From NCBI GenBank assembly GCA_029718625.1, contig CM056376.1, forward strand, positions 118,839,906 to 118,903,905: DNA of 64,000 nt, read 5' to 3'. Position 1 is the first letter of the stretch. Each line of letters begins with the position of its first letter. The stretch is from Synaphobranchus kaupii. Lineage: Eukaryota; Chordata; Actinopteri; Anguilliformes; Synaphobranchidae. Under the pieces are notes generated by a model that saw only the letters and a program-made list of their open reading frames with translations, was not told where the DNA came from and did no database searches. Of this stretch, positions 11,913 to 23,949 are shown piece after piece. Both the position numbers and the translations under genes were made by a program.

Positions 11913-12887
11913 GGGCTCTATTTTCAAACCAGCGCAAGGGGACGGTATAGTCAAACGCAAGCTTGTTGACAGCATCAACGTCTTAAAAATGGCGCTATGG
12001 CGTTTCTCAGCAATACCGCTAGGATCAACAAATTCTCAACATAACATCCTTTCGGTTGCGCTGCAGTGGGATGGGTGGCGCTGTCTGGGGCGTGTTCTAA
12101 AATACTTTCGGCTCAGTGACAATTTGAACCAACGAAAACCCATTGCGTTATGATCAGCTGGAACCACCTCTTAGCGGCAACGCAATAGACTCTGGCAATT
12201 TGGCAACTTATTAGTCATGTAGTTCTATGTAGTGTCTATAGGTGATGCCAACATTACACTTCCATTTAATGAACAAATAGCCTATAATTATTATTAATTA
12301 ATTAATTTTAATTTAAACTACTAGAATAAAACAGGACAGCTTACAAGAAACTTGCGATCATGTAGGCCAATAGCCTATAATATATAAATTACACATTGAC
12401 ACAGTTGAATCATAAGCCTACCATTTGAATCATAATTATGCCTACATCACCTAATGTAGGCTAATTAATGCATTCGCCACCTCCTCCCGTGCCTTCCGAA
12501 CTTCTGGGAGACGAGGTGGTGTGGATTGTGATCCATAAATTACTACAGTCCTAGCCTGTACTTCTGTTACAAGTATGTCTGATTCCTGTGCGGAAAATCG
12601 CTCTTGTCGTTGACGGTCCAGTGCGTTTGGGTTGCTCATTATGAAATTGCATGGAGCGATTGCGTTCCAACTGGCTTTTTTTAAAGCATGAGAACAACAA
12701 TTTGATTGGCTACCATAGAGACACACCTTGGACATTTAAACCCAGCCTTTTAGCAATACCGCCATCAGATGCGCCAAGATTGCCGTCATGAAATTACCAA
12801 ATTTCTCGCCGACACGCCCTCAGAGCGATACCGCCAAGCGCTTACTCTTGTGTTCACCATTGCGTTTGGTTTATTAAAATAGAGCCC
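11913..12887. mobile_element. Harbinger-like DNA transposon, non-autonomous, 975 bp
   Basis: The left end, gggctctattttcaaacc, is an inverted match to the right end, aaataaaccaa region then attaaaatagagccc. Subterminal motifs caataccgc and cgataccgcc recur at both ends. GGGCTCTATTTT termini and an internal Myb/SANT-like frame are typical of teleost Harbinger elements. No transposase frame remains, so the copy is an internally deleted derivative. The flanks (ttt on the left, taa on the right) do not give a clean 3-bp target duplication. Confidence 0.65.
12451..12639 (-). pseudogene. Myb/SANT-like DNA-binding protein fragment of the Harbinger-like element
   Basis: The minus-strand frame begins at an internal Met, MSNPNALDRQRQ, followed by RFSAQESDILVTEV, IYGSQSTPPRLPEVRKAREE and VANAL. 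The pattern (basic stretch, F-S-x-x-E-x-D-x-L, then Y-G, then a basic helix with x-x-x-V-x-x-A-L) fits the N-terminal Myb/SANT-like domain of the accessory protein of Harbinger transposons. In the family it binds the element ends and helps bring in the transposase. The frame stops after about 62 residues, so this is a remnant or a first exon. An open frame continues upstream to 12735, but the Met at 12639 fits the domain start better. Confidence 0.5.
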
Positions 12888-13612
12888 TAAATGTATTGAG
12901 TTGCAGACCAAACAGAAGAAGCAAATAAGAGCATTTAGGAGTTTAGGAATTTAGGAGTGCTCAGAAAGTGAATTTTTTTGTTACTTATTCATGAAAATGG
13001 TTGAATTTGTATTATTATATTAAATACAAATGAAAGATTGTTGAAAAAAAACCCTCAAATAAAAGGTTCTTACCTTAAAACAGCATGCCTTGTTTGCTTT
13101 TGTATATATATTTACAATGACCGTTTAATTTTCAATTTGACTGATAAATTTGAGTAATATCGATGAACTTGACCGGAACCTAAATGATCTGGTCCGGGCT
13201 TAATCTCCCCCACAGCAGTTTCTTGCATTTGATTCTGCTGAAGTTAAATTATAACATGTTCTTTCATGCCATGGCAAAGAGTATTTGTTTGTTTCTGGAT
13301 AACTATTAGATAAACGGGCAGGAAATGGGATCTTGGGATCCCTGACTCCTTTTCGCTTTCGTTGATTCATGTCTGGGGAGAGAGATCGTTTGCCACCTGG
13401 AAAACCCTGTGGAACTTCCCCGTAAAGCAAAGGGGGTTCTGGGAATGGAACTTTCAGTTCAATGGCAGAGAAACAGAACTGTCGTTGTAATTTATAAAGA
13501 AACCAATATATTGGTTTTATACAGTATCTTCGTCTGTGACTTTTTGGCCTGTGGCTGCCCATCCCTCAAAGTTACAGTGCTTTGAACAAATGCTTATATT
13601 GGGCAGGGGTAA

Positions 13613-13900
13613 TATCAGTGGCCCCACAGTCTGGGCTGTGTCAGTTGGTTTTATGATTTGTGATGATGACGTTAACAGGGGCAAGAGCAGAGCTGCAGGA
13701 TAAGAACGAGCTCAACAGGAAGAGGGGGGGGGGGGGGGGACAGAAAACAGCGGTGGAAACTTCCTGCAGCCTCCAGGTTTGCTCATGAGTGCAGGCATTG
13801 CAGGTGGTAATCAAAGGCAGGCCATGAAAAATGGGGGAGGGAAGGATTTGGAGGTAGGGGGGGGGTAACAGTGTGGTGGGGGGCTGGGGGGGGGGGGGCA
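13613..13900. repeat. G-rich interval with two long poly-G runs
   Basis: Contains a run of 16 G at 13724-13739 and a run of 13 G at 13886-13898 inside G-rich sequence. The + strand is G-rich throughout. Confidence 0.8.
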
Positions 13901-13919
13901 AAGATTGACACCGACCATA

Positions 13920-14235
13920 CAGCACTTGACAAGCCACCTCATTGCGTTCGTTCGGCAAAATTAAACACTCCGGACTTTTTTCACCTGCTCTGGCGGCAGC
14001 CGCGCATATGGGCCGCGAGTTAAAAATAAAGACAGTGTGCATACATTACCATACATAATGCACAACGACCCCCATTTAATATGCAAATTCCCTGAAATAT
14101 TACTGAACACCTTCTGTTCGGAGCGAATACATTTGAATTTGCAATTAGACTTATCCTGTATAATTAATGAAAAGCGTCAATTTTTGGCTGCTTAGTAATT
14201 TGATTAAACATGTTGATGGGCCACTTAACGGGCTC
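13920..14235. promoter_or_regulatory. Candidate conserved non-coding element with octamer site
   Basis: Complex, non-repetitive sequence of balanced composition. It holds a perfect POU octamer ATGCAAAT at 14081-14088, several homeodomain-like TAAT cores (tataattaatgaa at 14159) and cacctgctctggcggcag with an E-box. This is the texture of a developmental enhancer. Conservation was not tested. Confidence 0.35.
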
Positions 14236-14540
14236 TCGTCCTGGGACGTGACGCTGGGGACCGGGAGTATGTTTGGGTGGGTGGGGGTGTTGAGGTTGGT
14301 TTGTGGTTGTTGGGGACTGGGCAGTCCGTATCCTGGGTGACTCCAACCCCCCAAACCTAAATGTCACGGGAAAGGGGGGTGAGGGGAACCTCGATTATTA
14401 AGGCAGCGCGCGACCTGGTCGTGTGACGGGAACAATAGAGAACAAATTGCCTCAATCGTATGTCTGTCAAGCTTCTCTCTCCTCTCTACTCTGCACATAC
14501 ACCCCACAGGGCTTCTTCGCCGGCACAGAGAACTTAAAAT

Positions 14541-14543
<3 letters not shown>

Positions 14544-14579
<36 letters not shown>
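14544..14579. repeat. (GA)n microsatellite
   Basis: About 17 uninterrupted GA dinucleotides. Confidence 0.95.
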
Positions 14580-14583
<4 letters not shown>

Positions 14584-15842
14584 GAAACAGGTGCAAGCAT
14601 TTTTTAAACCGTAGCCAGATTGAACCTTCTTCACCACACAAGTTCCCAATTTAAGGTTTGTTTGATTAAACATGTCATTCTTCACTCCGGACACCAGAAG
14701 GTTCATCAGTGGAAGTCATGTGAATGGATTAATTGGTATCATATAAAATATAGCAGGGAACCAACTTTAAGGAAACGTGTGAAAATACAGAATTCTGTCA
14801 GGACGAAGGCCTCTTATTTTTATAGCGAGAAGTTAATGAGGAGGATTTGCTTTAGCATTTTCTTTAACAAGAGAGCTTTAAAAAATATATATTCTTAAGT
14901 TTTCTCTCAGGATGAAAAAAAGCCTGAGGCATGCAAGTTGGTGGCTTGTATATACGTCTGGCCCATCATGTTTACTTCTGCGGAAAAAAAAGTGCTTCTG
15001 AAGGTAAACGTTTGCTAGCAACAGGCGAGCATTTGGTCTGTCCAGCTTGGGAGTGTGTGAGCTGTTTTTTCAAGCTGTTTTTACACATTTTGCTGTTTGC
15101 AAAAGGTCACTGGCGAACTGCTTTCTCCCACTCCTATACCTGTGCTGTTCCGATAGTGACTTTCTCTTCACCCCCACACAAAATTCTGAACATCCTACAC
15201 AATCTCTAAATTTACCTTTTACCTCTTTTCCTCTTGCTAGGTGTTTTCCAGTTCTGAAACTGTGGTGATGCTAACAGTTGAACTATGATAACCACTGAAA
15301 TGTGCCAAAACTTTGCACAATTTTTCTAGTTTTAATTTGGTTGCTCACCCACTTGGTCTGAGTTAAGGCATGTAATCATGTTACAGTTACATATACCCGG
15401 GAGGTTTGGCCCAGGGGCCGAATTGAACCACAACACCATTTAATTTGGCCCTTTGACACAATTTTGGTTTCTTAATGAAAAGTCCCTTGCTCTTTTCCAT
15501 TTAAATCAGAAAATTGCATGTTTTCATTTCAGCTAAGGATTCATATCTTACATGACACTAAAAACTGTATGAATGGTTATATATTTAATTTTTAATCACC
15601 GCAGGAATGATAGAAAATAGGATTTCTGCTATTAAAAATATGCATGTTTTTATTTTAATTTTATTTTGTATATGTATGTTGGTTTGTGTATGTTTTACTT
15701 ATTGTATGCATGTGATAGAGTTTGTGTGGGTGATTCTGGAACGATAGCATTATTGTGCATAATAGCATGAGTTCATGCATGTATGTTTGTGTTTTTGTGC
15801 CTGTGATTGAGGGTGGGACTTGTAAACCTTGCCCTCTCAAAC

Positions 15843-15995
15843 AATCCTCTCATCTCTTTTCTCTCTTCTCCACTCCTCTGCCCACCTCTCTTTCTCCTCC
15901 TCCCCCATCCCCTACTCCCTCCCTTCTTCACACTCTCCTCCCCTCTCATCCTCTCTCTTCTCTCTCTCTTACTCTACCTCACTCTCGCCTCTTCT
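15843..15995. repeat. CT-rich low-complexity tract
   Basis: Polypyrimidine stretch of CTC/CCT words with few purines. It creates overlapping Ser/Leu/Pro open frames that are not coding. Confidence 0.85.
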
Positions 15996-17883
15996 CTATG
16001 CTGGCTCACAGCCATGCTGGAGTATCAGCCTGGTATCAATTACACCTCACTTCTCACCCACTTATGAATATGTATGATATTTATAATAAAGTGCCTCTCT
16101 AAACATGGGCTTCTGTTGGGAGAGGGTCTGCCTTGTGGCCTTCTCTCATCACCGAGGCGCTGGGTTTCTCTAGACCATACATGTATAGCATGCATCTGTC
16201 CACACAAAATTTTACTATTTTTAGTGTCTGACATATGAAAAATAGCAATCATGTATGCTAGTGAAAATGACTCATTATTGTCATTATTGACACCATTTTG
16301 TTAAATTATGAGTTTGTGACATGACATGAACAATGGAATTAAATATAGATGCCTAATTTTTGGTTAACATTGTATCAACCCCTTCCCCCTCCCTTTTAGA
16401 AGGCAGGTTAGGGCAGTTGTCTCTATTGGGCCTTAAACCAAAGACTCCATTTTGGCTCCAGTGTGCAAATACAAATGGCACTGAAGTTGTCCATGTCATT
16501 ATAGTGTTTCTTTCTGTAAAGGGCGAAGGCGACTATGGAGATGCAGCACTACAGATAAAGACAGGTAGCACAGACAACATATGCATTCACTGTACCGCTC
16601 CCCCTCTTATCTGTGCATGTCCTGGCCACCCTATTTCCAGCAGTTATAAAAATAAAACAAAAAACAAATGAAAGTCAAACGACACAAAGAGATACTTCGC
16701 TATTTGCTCTATTAGCATTCCATGGCATACGTCTCCTCGAGTCAGCTGACAAATAGAGATGGAGGTGGAGATCGTTCTGGATGAGGACTTCACTGAAAAG
16801 CTAATGTGTTTTTTTTTTTTTTTGCTCCTCCTCCTTTTTTCTCAATTAAAAAAATTGAGAGACTTGATTGACAGAACGTTATAAAAATAAAAAAAACACA
16901 GAGCAGGCCTCCGAAATGCGTACCTGATGTACCGGAGAGGAAGTCACCCAGCGATCGTCTCTGCAAATCTCTCACAGAAAAAGATGCTTTAATTGCTGCT
17001 CCCCGTGTCTGCAAGCTATTAGCGGCTTGTGGCGCACGCTTAAACCGAACGCAAATGAGAGGGGGAATGCTGGGATTGATCCTACCCTTCGCGCAAGCTG
17101 GTCGGGAAGGCGAAACAATTGCATCATTATCAGAAGTGTGCAGTCTATTTACATGTGTAAAAAATCATCTTGGCACCCATTCAAATCCATTACGGTCGAG
17201 GCCTGTAATATATGACTTCTGAGTTCTCAATACAAGCATCTTCTGTCACTGTCACACTCCATTATGTCCTCAGTCCCTGAATAAACCACCTGAGAGCTTT
17301 CATTTAGTCTCTACCAGAGATGTTTATAAGCACCATTTATGAATTTATATATTTCACATTTGAGCGCTGAACCTTGCTAAGCTGTGTCTCAAATGCTCCA
17401 TATGTTTTAAGGGAGCGAACTTCAACAATATAATGCACAATATATATCAGCAAGAATGCTGAAGTACTGCTGTTGAAGAAACACTATGATAGAATGGACT
17501 TGATTTAACTTAATGGCGATGGTGCATGGCTTTGCAATGAATTGAATAGTTTTTTTTAGAAAAAAGTTAAGCTAAGTTATGCACAAAAATATGATTAAAA
17601 GGACATATGTGCTTAAGTTTATGTGTGGATGTGTTTGTGTTTTGTTTCCACCTTGTAAGAGAAAGAGAAGGTGGTTTTTTTCCAACCAACATTGAACTGA
17701 AAGACAGGATGCAGAAAATAGCCACAATATCTGTCATTTTGAAGTAGAGTGGTGTGACGCTCCTCTGTTCCAGCTCTCTCAGGCTGGAATACCTTACACT
17801 CTCAGTGCATGTGACCCCAATCAAATTAATTATCAGTTCTGTTTGGATTCATTTCAACCATTTTAAAGAAGTTTTTAAAATAG

Positions 17884-17909
17884 TGAGAGAGAGAGAGAGA
17901 GAGAGAGAG
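17884..17909. repeat. (GA)n microsatellite
   Basis: About 13 GA dinucleotides. Confidence 0.95.
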
Positions 17910-18499
17910 CACAAAAACCATCTGTACTGCTGCCCTTGAGGACAAGAGCAGAGAAGCCCTAGGCTGAAGGGGTAAAGTTAGACCTTGCTCCTGTTTTTTT
18001 CTCCTGGCTGGGGAGAACACGAGGGTGTGTTTCACTCCCCTTGTTTACCTGTTTGGGGACTTCATTGACCTTCATGGATAGGGCGATGATGCTTTCACTC
18101 TGTCACTTTTTCACATGAGCTGTTCGGCTCCTAACCTGAAGGACCACAGCCCAGCTGTATTTTCTGGCCCTTTTTAAATTATTAACACTCCATGAACCAA
18201 AAAGCAAAGCTAAACGCTTTCAGTCAAAGGAATCATTAGTTTGTGCTTGACTACAAACAAAGTCTTCGGCCCTGGAGGACCAGACTTGAGTGGCCCTGCA
18301 GACATTGTGGCCCTCCAGAACCAGCGTTATACTCTACAAATACTGTGGCCTTCCAGAACCAGGGTTGAGTGGCCCTTTTTATGGCTCTTTTAGACCTTTT
18401 AACACTGTCTAATTTAGAAACGCATACTGGAAAATGGCTATTCTGCTACATATGAAAATGGCTGGCACAAATCGTAATGGGCGTTTTAAAGCATCCTTG

Positions 18500-18625
18500 T
18501 TCTCATTCCATAGCCCAAGTTTAAAATGCAAATGATTAACAGTATGAATATTATATTTGCATATGGAGGCCACAGAAACATAATATAATTATTAGGCAAT
18601 CTGCCTAACGAGATTCAGATAAGAT
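18500..18625. promoter_or_regulatory. Candidate enhancer with two inverted octamer sites
   Basis: A forward ATGCAAAT lies at 18526-18533 and a reverse ATTTGCAT at 18555-18562, in the AT-rich but non-repetitive block aaatgcaaatgattaac and atatttgcatatggagg. Paired octamers are typical POU-factor targets. Function is inferred. Confidence 0.35.
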
Positions 18626-20395
18626 GCTGGGCAATGTTTTTTCCAGCCTGAAACTGTCCCCAAAAAATGTCCAGACAAACTCTGAGCCAGATGGTGTGGA
18701 TTAGTTAACCTCGACACTGAAGCCACCCCCCACTCCAATGCAGATGAAAACAGGTGTGCAACACAGATGGATCATATTTTTCTGCTGTGGTTTTAAAATC
18801 CTTGCTTACAAATTTTAGATTTTCTTAAAACAAACGGCAGGTGGGAAAACGGAAGATATTTATTTTTTCAGTGTGCTTTTTTCAATTAGGATTTTTATTT
18901 TGCCATGTAAACTCCCTGTGTCTGCCCCACCCCCACTTCATTGTTTGGGCTGCTACCGTGTTTAATTAAACCCACCATTTGATGCATTCCAGCATAGTTT
19001 GATTCTCCCAGAACTTCAAAGCCAACCTAAAATTTCATGTAATTTGTAAGGATTGCATCACTCCTGCGTTCTATATCAACACATCGGAGGCTATGTTTTT
19101 ATGCCTTATCCCCTCATATTAAATGAGTCGTTATCCTTCGTCTTTCTTCAGAAACACGGACATAGCATCCAAACAAACAGAAGGAAAAATGAATGCTTCC
19201 TCTGTCTGTCAGGTGCTAGTATGAGGACTCTCACTTCAAAAACTGCTTTACGGTCTGCGCTTCTCCAGTTCCGAGAAGGAGACGCAAAGTGAAGATACAC
19301 CCAGCGTTTGGGAGAGGTTACGGCAGCGTGCGCAATATTAAAATGAAAAGGCAGAGCGGCGCCCTGGAGGCATTATTCAAATCGAGGAGTTATTTTTAAT
19401 TTTGGTTCAATAAAGCAAAACGCTTACCCGTCTCAACCCAGATACTTAATTAAATACTTCGCACACTATATTAGTTTTCTGACGCGAGCCGCCGTTTTGG
19501 AATTCTAATAGCCATAAAGAGAAACATTTGTCTGACAGATAAAGTAAGGTATAAATCACAATTCCCCCGAAGTGCGATTTGGAAATAATAAAGTACTCCT
19601 GTTCACTCATATGAGAGGAATTATATTGGTTTCGTTTTAAAGAGGCAGAGTCCGTTTCTTTGACCATCTCACTGACATGGTCTGCATTATCTGTCTCTCC
19701 TGTCTCCAGTTTACGCGGCTCATTCACTTTTATGTGTAATGAATGAGCTTATTGTTCTTCTGATACACGTTGCACTGCAAAGCAGAGCAGTTGAAATTTG
19801 AGGTCATGTGGTTCTGTACTTTCTGCACGTGAGAATCCACAGATATCAGGGTGGAGCTACGCAAGAAAAATAAAATAAACCTTGTTTCCCCTCCTTTTGT
19901 GCCTTGGTAGCATGGTGTTAAGATGATGTATGGCACATGAGTGGCTTTCCCCTGCTTCTACTGTAACGCTGAGCCGATAGCCAGGCAGGAACAAAGCTAT
20001 AGAACATTGCCATTAATAGCTACTTTATGCGTTCCTGTGTTCTTAAATGTGGCTTAAAGCTGCCAAAGGCAGTCAGTTAGTGTGGGATATCTGGCACACT
20101 GACACAGAACAGCAAAACGAATTATTGTTATTATGCAGGAAATCCAAAACTGAACTTCAGAGCAGTGAATACGCTGCACACCAGAGAAGTTCTCACAGCC
20201 TGTGTCTGGGGGTGCAGTATAAGTTGTGTTCAGGGTGGTAGAAGACCGCTCTCATTTGGCATCCAGACCCCATTTCTGTTACAGGCCTGAGAATGTTCAG
20301 GGAACATACCTTAATGATGAGGTGGTCTCTAGGAGATTTGCTGATGGTGGAACGCCAACGAGTCTGCCTTCCTTTTTATGTTATATTTAATTTTC

Positions 20396-20470
20396 ATAGT
20401 CAAGTCAAGTCAAACTTTATTTGTATAGCACATTTCATACACATAGCATCACAATGTGCTTTCATATGCA
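20396..20470. repeat. Teleost interspersed repeat end
   Basis: The segment caagtcaagtcaaactttat followed by ttgtatagcacatttcat is a motif I recognise as common in fish genomes. A related segment lies at 49676. Only the end of the repeat is clear here. Confidence 0.55.
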
Positions 20471-20690
20471 CACCCTTGTCCTGGGTTAGTTACAGAGATT
20501 ATATTTTACTGTGTTATCCAAAAATACTCTTCTCTTGCGGTCATTTTAAAATAAATGTGATACTTTACATTAACAAACAGATTAAGAGCAGCTAAATCAG
20601 TTGAGTCATTTAACCAGCAAGAGACTATATTTGTCCCAGCATGCACTAGGCTGAACAACATAATAAAGGCCTATTTTTTAAAATGAAGTA

Positions 20691-21237
20691 CACTGCCTGG
20701 CCAAAAAAAAGTCGCACACTTGCAATATTTCGTTGGACCGCCTTTAGCTTTGATTACGGCGTGCATTCGTCGTGGCATTGTTTCGACAACCTTATGCAAC
20801 ATCACAACATTTATTTCCGTCCAGAGTTGCATTCATTTCTGAGATCTTCTATTGACGAAGGGAGAGTCGAACCACTCCGTAAAGTCTTCTCCAGCACATC
20901 CCAAAGACTTTCAATGGGGTTAAGGTCAGGACTCTGGTGGCCAATTCATGTGTGAAAATTATTCCTCATACTCCCTGAACCACTCTTTCACAATTTGAGC
21001 CTGATGAATCTTGGCATTGTCGTCCTGGAATATGCCCATTCATGGGATAACCTGGTCATTCAGTACATTCAGGTACTCAGCTGACTTCATTTTATTCAAT
21101 TATTGCTGCGTAATGTTGCTGAGCCTAGACCTGGCCAATTGAAGCAACCCCAGATCATAACACTGCCTCCAGAGGCTTGTACAGTGGGCACTATGCATGA
21201 CGGGTGCAACGGCGACTTTTTTTTTGGCCAGGCAGTG
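20691..21237 (-). mobile_element. Tc1/mariner element, internally deleted, with TA target duplication
   Basis: The left terminus, cactgcctggccaaaaaaaa followed by gtcgc, is the inverted copy of the right terminus, gcgac, T-run, ggccaggcagtg. Each end is flanked by TA (20689-20690 and 21238-21239), the standard Tc1/mariner target. The 547-bp length is about one third of a complete element. The minus strand holds transposase remnants, listed separately. The element cannot move by itself. Confidence 0.92.
20830..21035 (-). pseudogene. Tc1-type transposase C-terminal remnant
   Basis: Read on the minus strand, fragments in different frames give DDNAKIHQAQIVKEWFREYE (the second catalytic Asp region) and then SPDLNPIESLWDVLEKTLR (the region of the third catalytic acidic residue), followed by a stop. 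A stop and a frame shift separate the two pieces. The N-terminal DNA-binding part and the first catalytic Asp are missing. This is a dead copy. Confidence 0.85.
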
Positions 21238-21799
21238 TATTTCCTATTGGTGGCTTACTTGCTACTAAATGAAGGGTTTTACATACCATTCATTTACCAA
21301 TGCTCAATGGAAACTGGGAACATGGAAATCAATGCACTCCTTGTATCAATGCACTCCTTGAAGACACTGCGTCTTTAAGGCATGCATTAATGAGCATCCT
21401 GTTATAAGATCAGAGTTGAGTTGTCAGAGTTGCGAATCTATGAAGACTTATGGTGTTTCTTCTTCTGATTTTTTAATGTCTTTCTTTCAAGGGGGTCTTT
21501 CTTTCAGCACTCAGTAGTATGGTCTTTTGCTTTTACTATCTCATGTTTGAGCAGGATGTGAGACCTTGGCTTTAAAGGGTTGTTAGTGAAAACTTCAATG
21601 CAGACCTGGCGTCAGTGCAGCTTAGCAGAAGACTGGAAGTGAAGAGCTGTTCTAGTCGGCGCATACGCATGTTTTTATGATGCCACGTGTAAACAACACC
21701 GATGTGTTCTTTTCCCAACTGCCCCGGACAATTCACATCAGCTCAAGATGGGAGTTCAGGCCAATTACCAAGGCCTTAGTTCTCCATCTGCTCTTAAAG

Positions 21800-22075
21800 C
21801 CAACCTGACTCTACCCCGAGCGGCTCTCGTGCCACTTGCTTCGTGACGCGTTTCGCGCGCCCTCCTACCACCCCTCGAGGGGCGTCGCGACGCTCGCATC
21901 AGTTTCATTGTGATTCTCGTTGTCCGACTCCCACCTCTCTTGTGGAATTAAGTGCCGTGGTTAAAAATGTAACGCCTTGCTGGGGCATCTGTGTGTACCC
22001 CCCGCGTGGGGTGCTGGAGTGAAATGTCTCCCCGCGGGCCGTTTGCGTGACTCTCTCCGCGTCGTACTCTCCCGC
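21800..22075. promoter_or_regulatory. CpG-rich intronic block
   Basis: Dense CpGs (gtgacgcgtttcgcgcgccc, gaggggcgtcgcgacgctcg, ctccgcgtcgtactctcccg) in otherwise AT-rich intron. Candidate CpG island or regulatory element; no transcript evidence. Confidence 0.35.
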
Positions 22076-23429
22076 CGTCTCTCAGCCCGCAGGTCCTAAT
22101 GTGCTGGCATCTGCCTGCCTGTCTCTCCCTCTGTTTATCAATATGGTCTCAGTCTGTCCACAGGGCCCGTTTTTAGGGGAGCATGTGGATGTGTCAGTGG
22201 CATACTGTTTCCCAGGCCGTATTATTCAAACAGGTGATACTCCACAGCTGGGAAATGCGAAGCGAGTCAATGCAATTGGGACATAAACTTCTTTGTAATT
22301 TCTGGAAACCGTTAAAGCACTTTTAAAGGAGTTTTCAGCTGGCTGTACCATGTACAGAATGTACAGAAACAATGGCTTTTAGGAGGTTGAACTGTTCATT
22401 CTTGGTTTGGTTACATTCAACTAAATACTTTCCCCGGAGTTTTCATACTGAACCACCCATGAGTGCCTCCTTAATGCTATCTGTTGTCAATCTCAACTGA
22501 CAAAGTCAACTCAAATGCTGATTCTTAAACATTTTTTTCAATGAAAAGATGAAGCCCAGCCATGTTCAATCGTCTTAATTAAACTAAAAGGTGAACACGT
22601 TTCTCGGTTGTAAATGTATGCTATGAAACATGCTGGTTTTTGCTTTTATACGAATCCTGCAAGAGTTCAAATAGATTTATGCATTAAGTATGAAAAAGAA
22701 TGATCGAGAGTAGTAGCAATTTTCTAGCAAAGACCATTACTTTAAAGAGCACCCTTTTTGATGCAAGATTTTGAAACATATTGTTTGAATCATATTTTGA
22801 GAAGCAAATATCTTTCAAATTGCAGATTGCTTTTTGCAATGACTTACTTTTCACTGTTCCTCAACAGCCTGCCCCTAAAACTCAGTGTGATGTCACTATT
22901 TCTGCAGAGATCTCAAGTGCTAAAAATTCTGTATAGGGTTGTGTTGAGTTTAGTCCAGCCGTAGGGTCATTGCGGGGATTTTTTATTCGAGCCATTGTGT
23001 TACACTCAGCGCAATGAACCTTGAACTTTGGAGGTGGCGGTTACATTGCTGCACTCTGGAGGAACCCACCTTCACAGGATGGTTCCCATAACAGTTCACT
23101 GCATGCATGTGTGAAACTCACTATGGACCACGAATACTGGAACGTAATGCTCACTGTAAACACCGTGGGAGTATTAGTTTCCTTACGCTTCCTGTTTAGA
23201 CTATGGCTGGGATTCAATCAACGTTGGCCTTAAAATTGTCTAACAATTAACAGCAGGAATTGATTTTTTCTTCACCGACACAGTTTTGTGAGCTCAGCCA
23301 TCCTTAAAACTGAATTTGTGAGAAAAGTACACTGCCTGCATTTACTTGTAAGTCAAAGTTAAGGAGAAATGGTGATTGAATAGGCATATGTGAGTTTGCT
23401 TATTTATTTAGGAGATGCCGTTAACTGCA

Positions 23430-23660
23430 GCCAATGTGATGGCAGGCAATGCGCGCGTAGCCCTTTCGTTCAGCTGGATATTTGCTGAAGCGACGCAGGT
23501 GGAACGATACGACGACTCAGCGCTCTTTAATGGACACCGCTGCAGTGTCCTGCTCAGGAATTCAAGCCCCGAGTCCCCTCGTTTCCCTGCGCTGGCGGCA
23601 GGCGTGCCCGTTCCGCTTTAAAAAGCCAGCGGGGTTCCCGCGGTGAAAAATGGGCCCATT
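23430..23660. promoter_or_regulatory. CpG-rich intronic block
   Basis: Includes caatgcgcgcgtagcccttt, gcgacgcaggtggaacgata and gctggcggcaggcgtgcccg. Balanced, non-repetitive sequence. Function inferred only from composition. Confidence 0.3.
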
Positions 23661-23929
23661 TGGGCACGTTTGTAAGGACTGTCAAGGAGCAGCACCTCTG
23701 GCCTGCTCGGTTAACAAATTGAATGTTTAATCTGGTGACATTCCTATCTGGGCCAAGGGCTAATGTATGTGTCTAAGAATAACCGAGGCAGAGGGGCGTG
23801 ATAGATGGCGGGCTATTATAGGCGGTATTTAAATCTGAGAGGACAATTCCTCTGTCGTCGCGGAAACCGACGGTTTGATTCTGCGCGGCCCGGGTCCAAG
23901 AATTATCTAGAGACGTCTTGTGTGTTTTC

Positions 23930-23949
23930 GTTTTTTTTTTTTTTTTTTC
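23930..23949. repeat. Poly-T tract
   Basis: About 19 consecutive T ending in cttcaattt. Confidence 0.8.
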
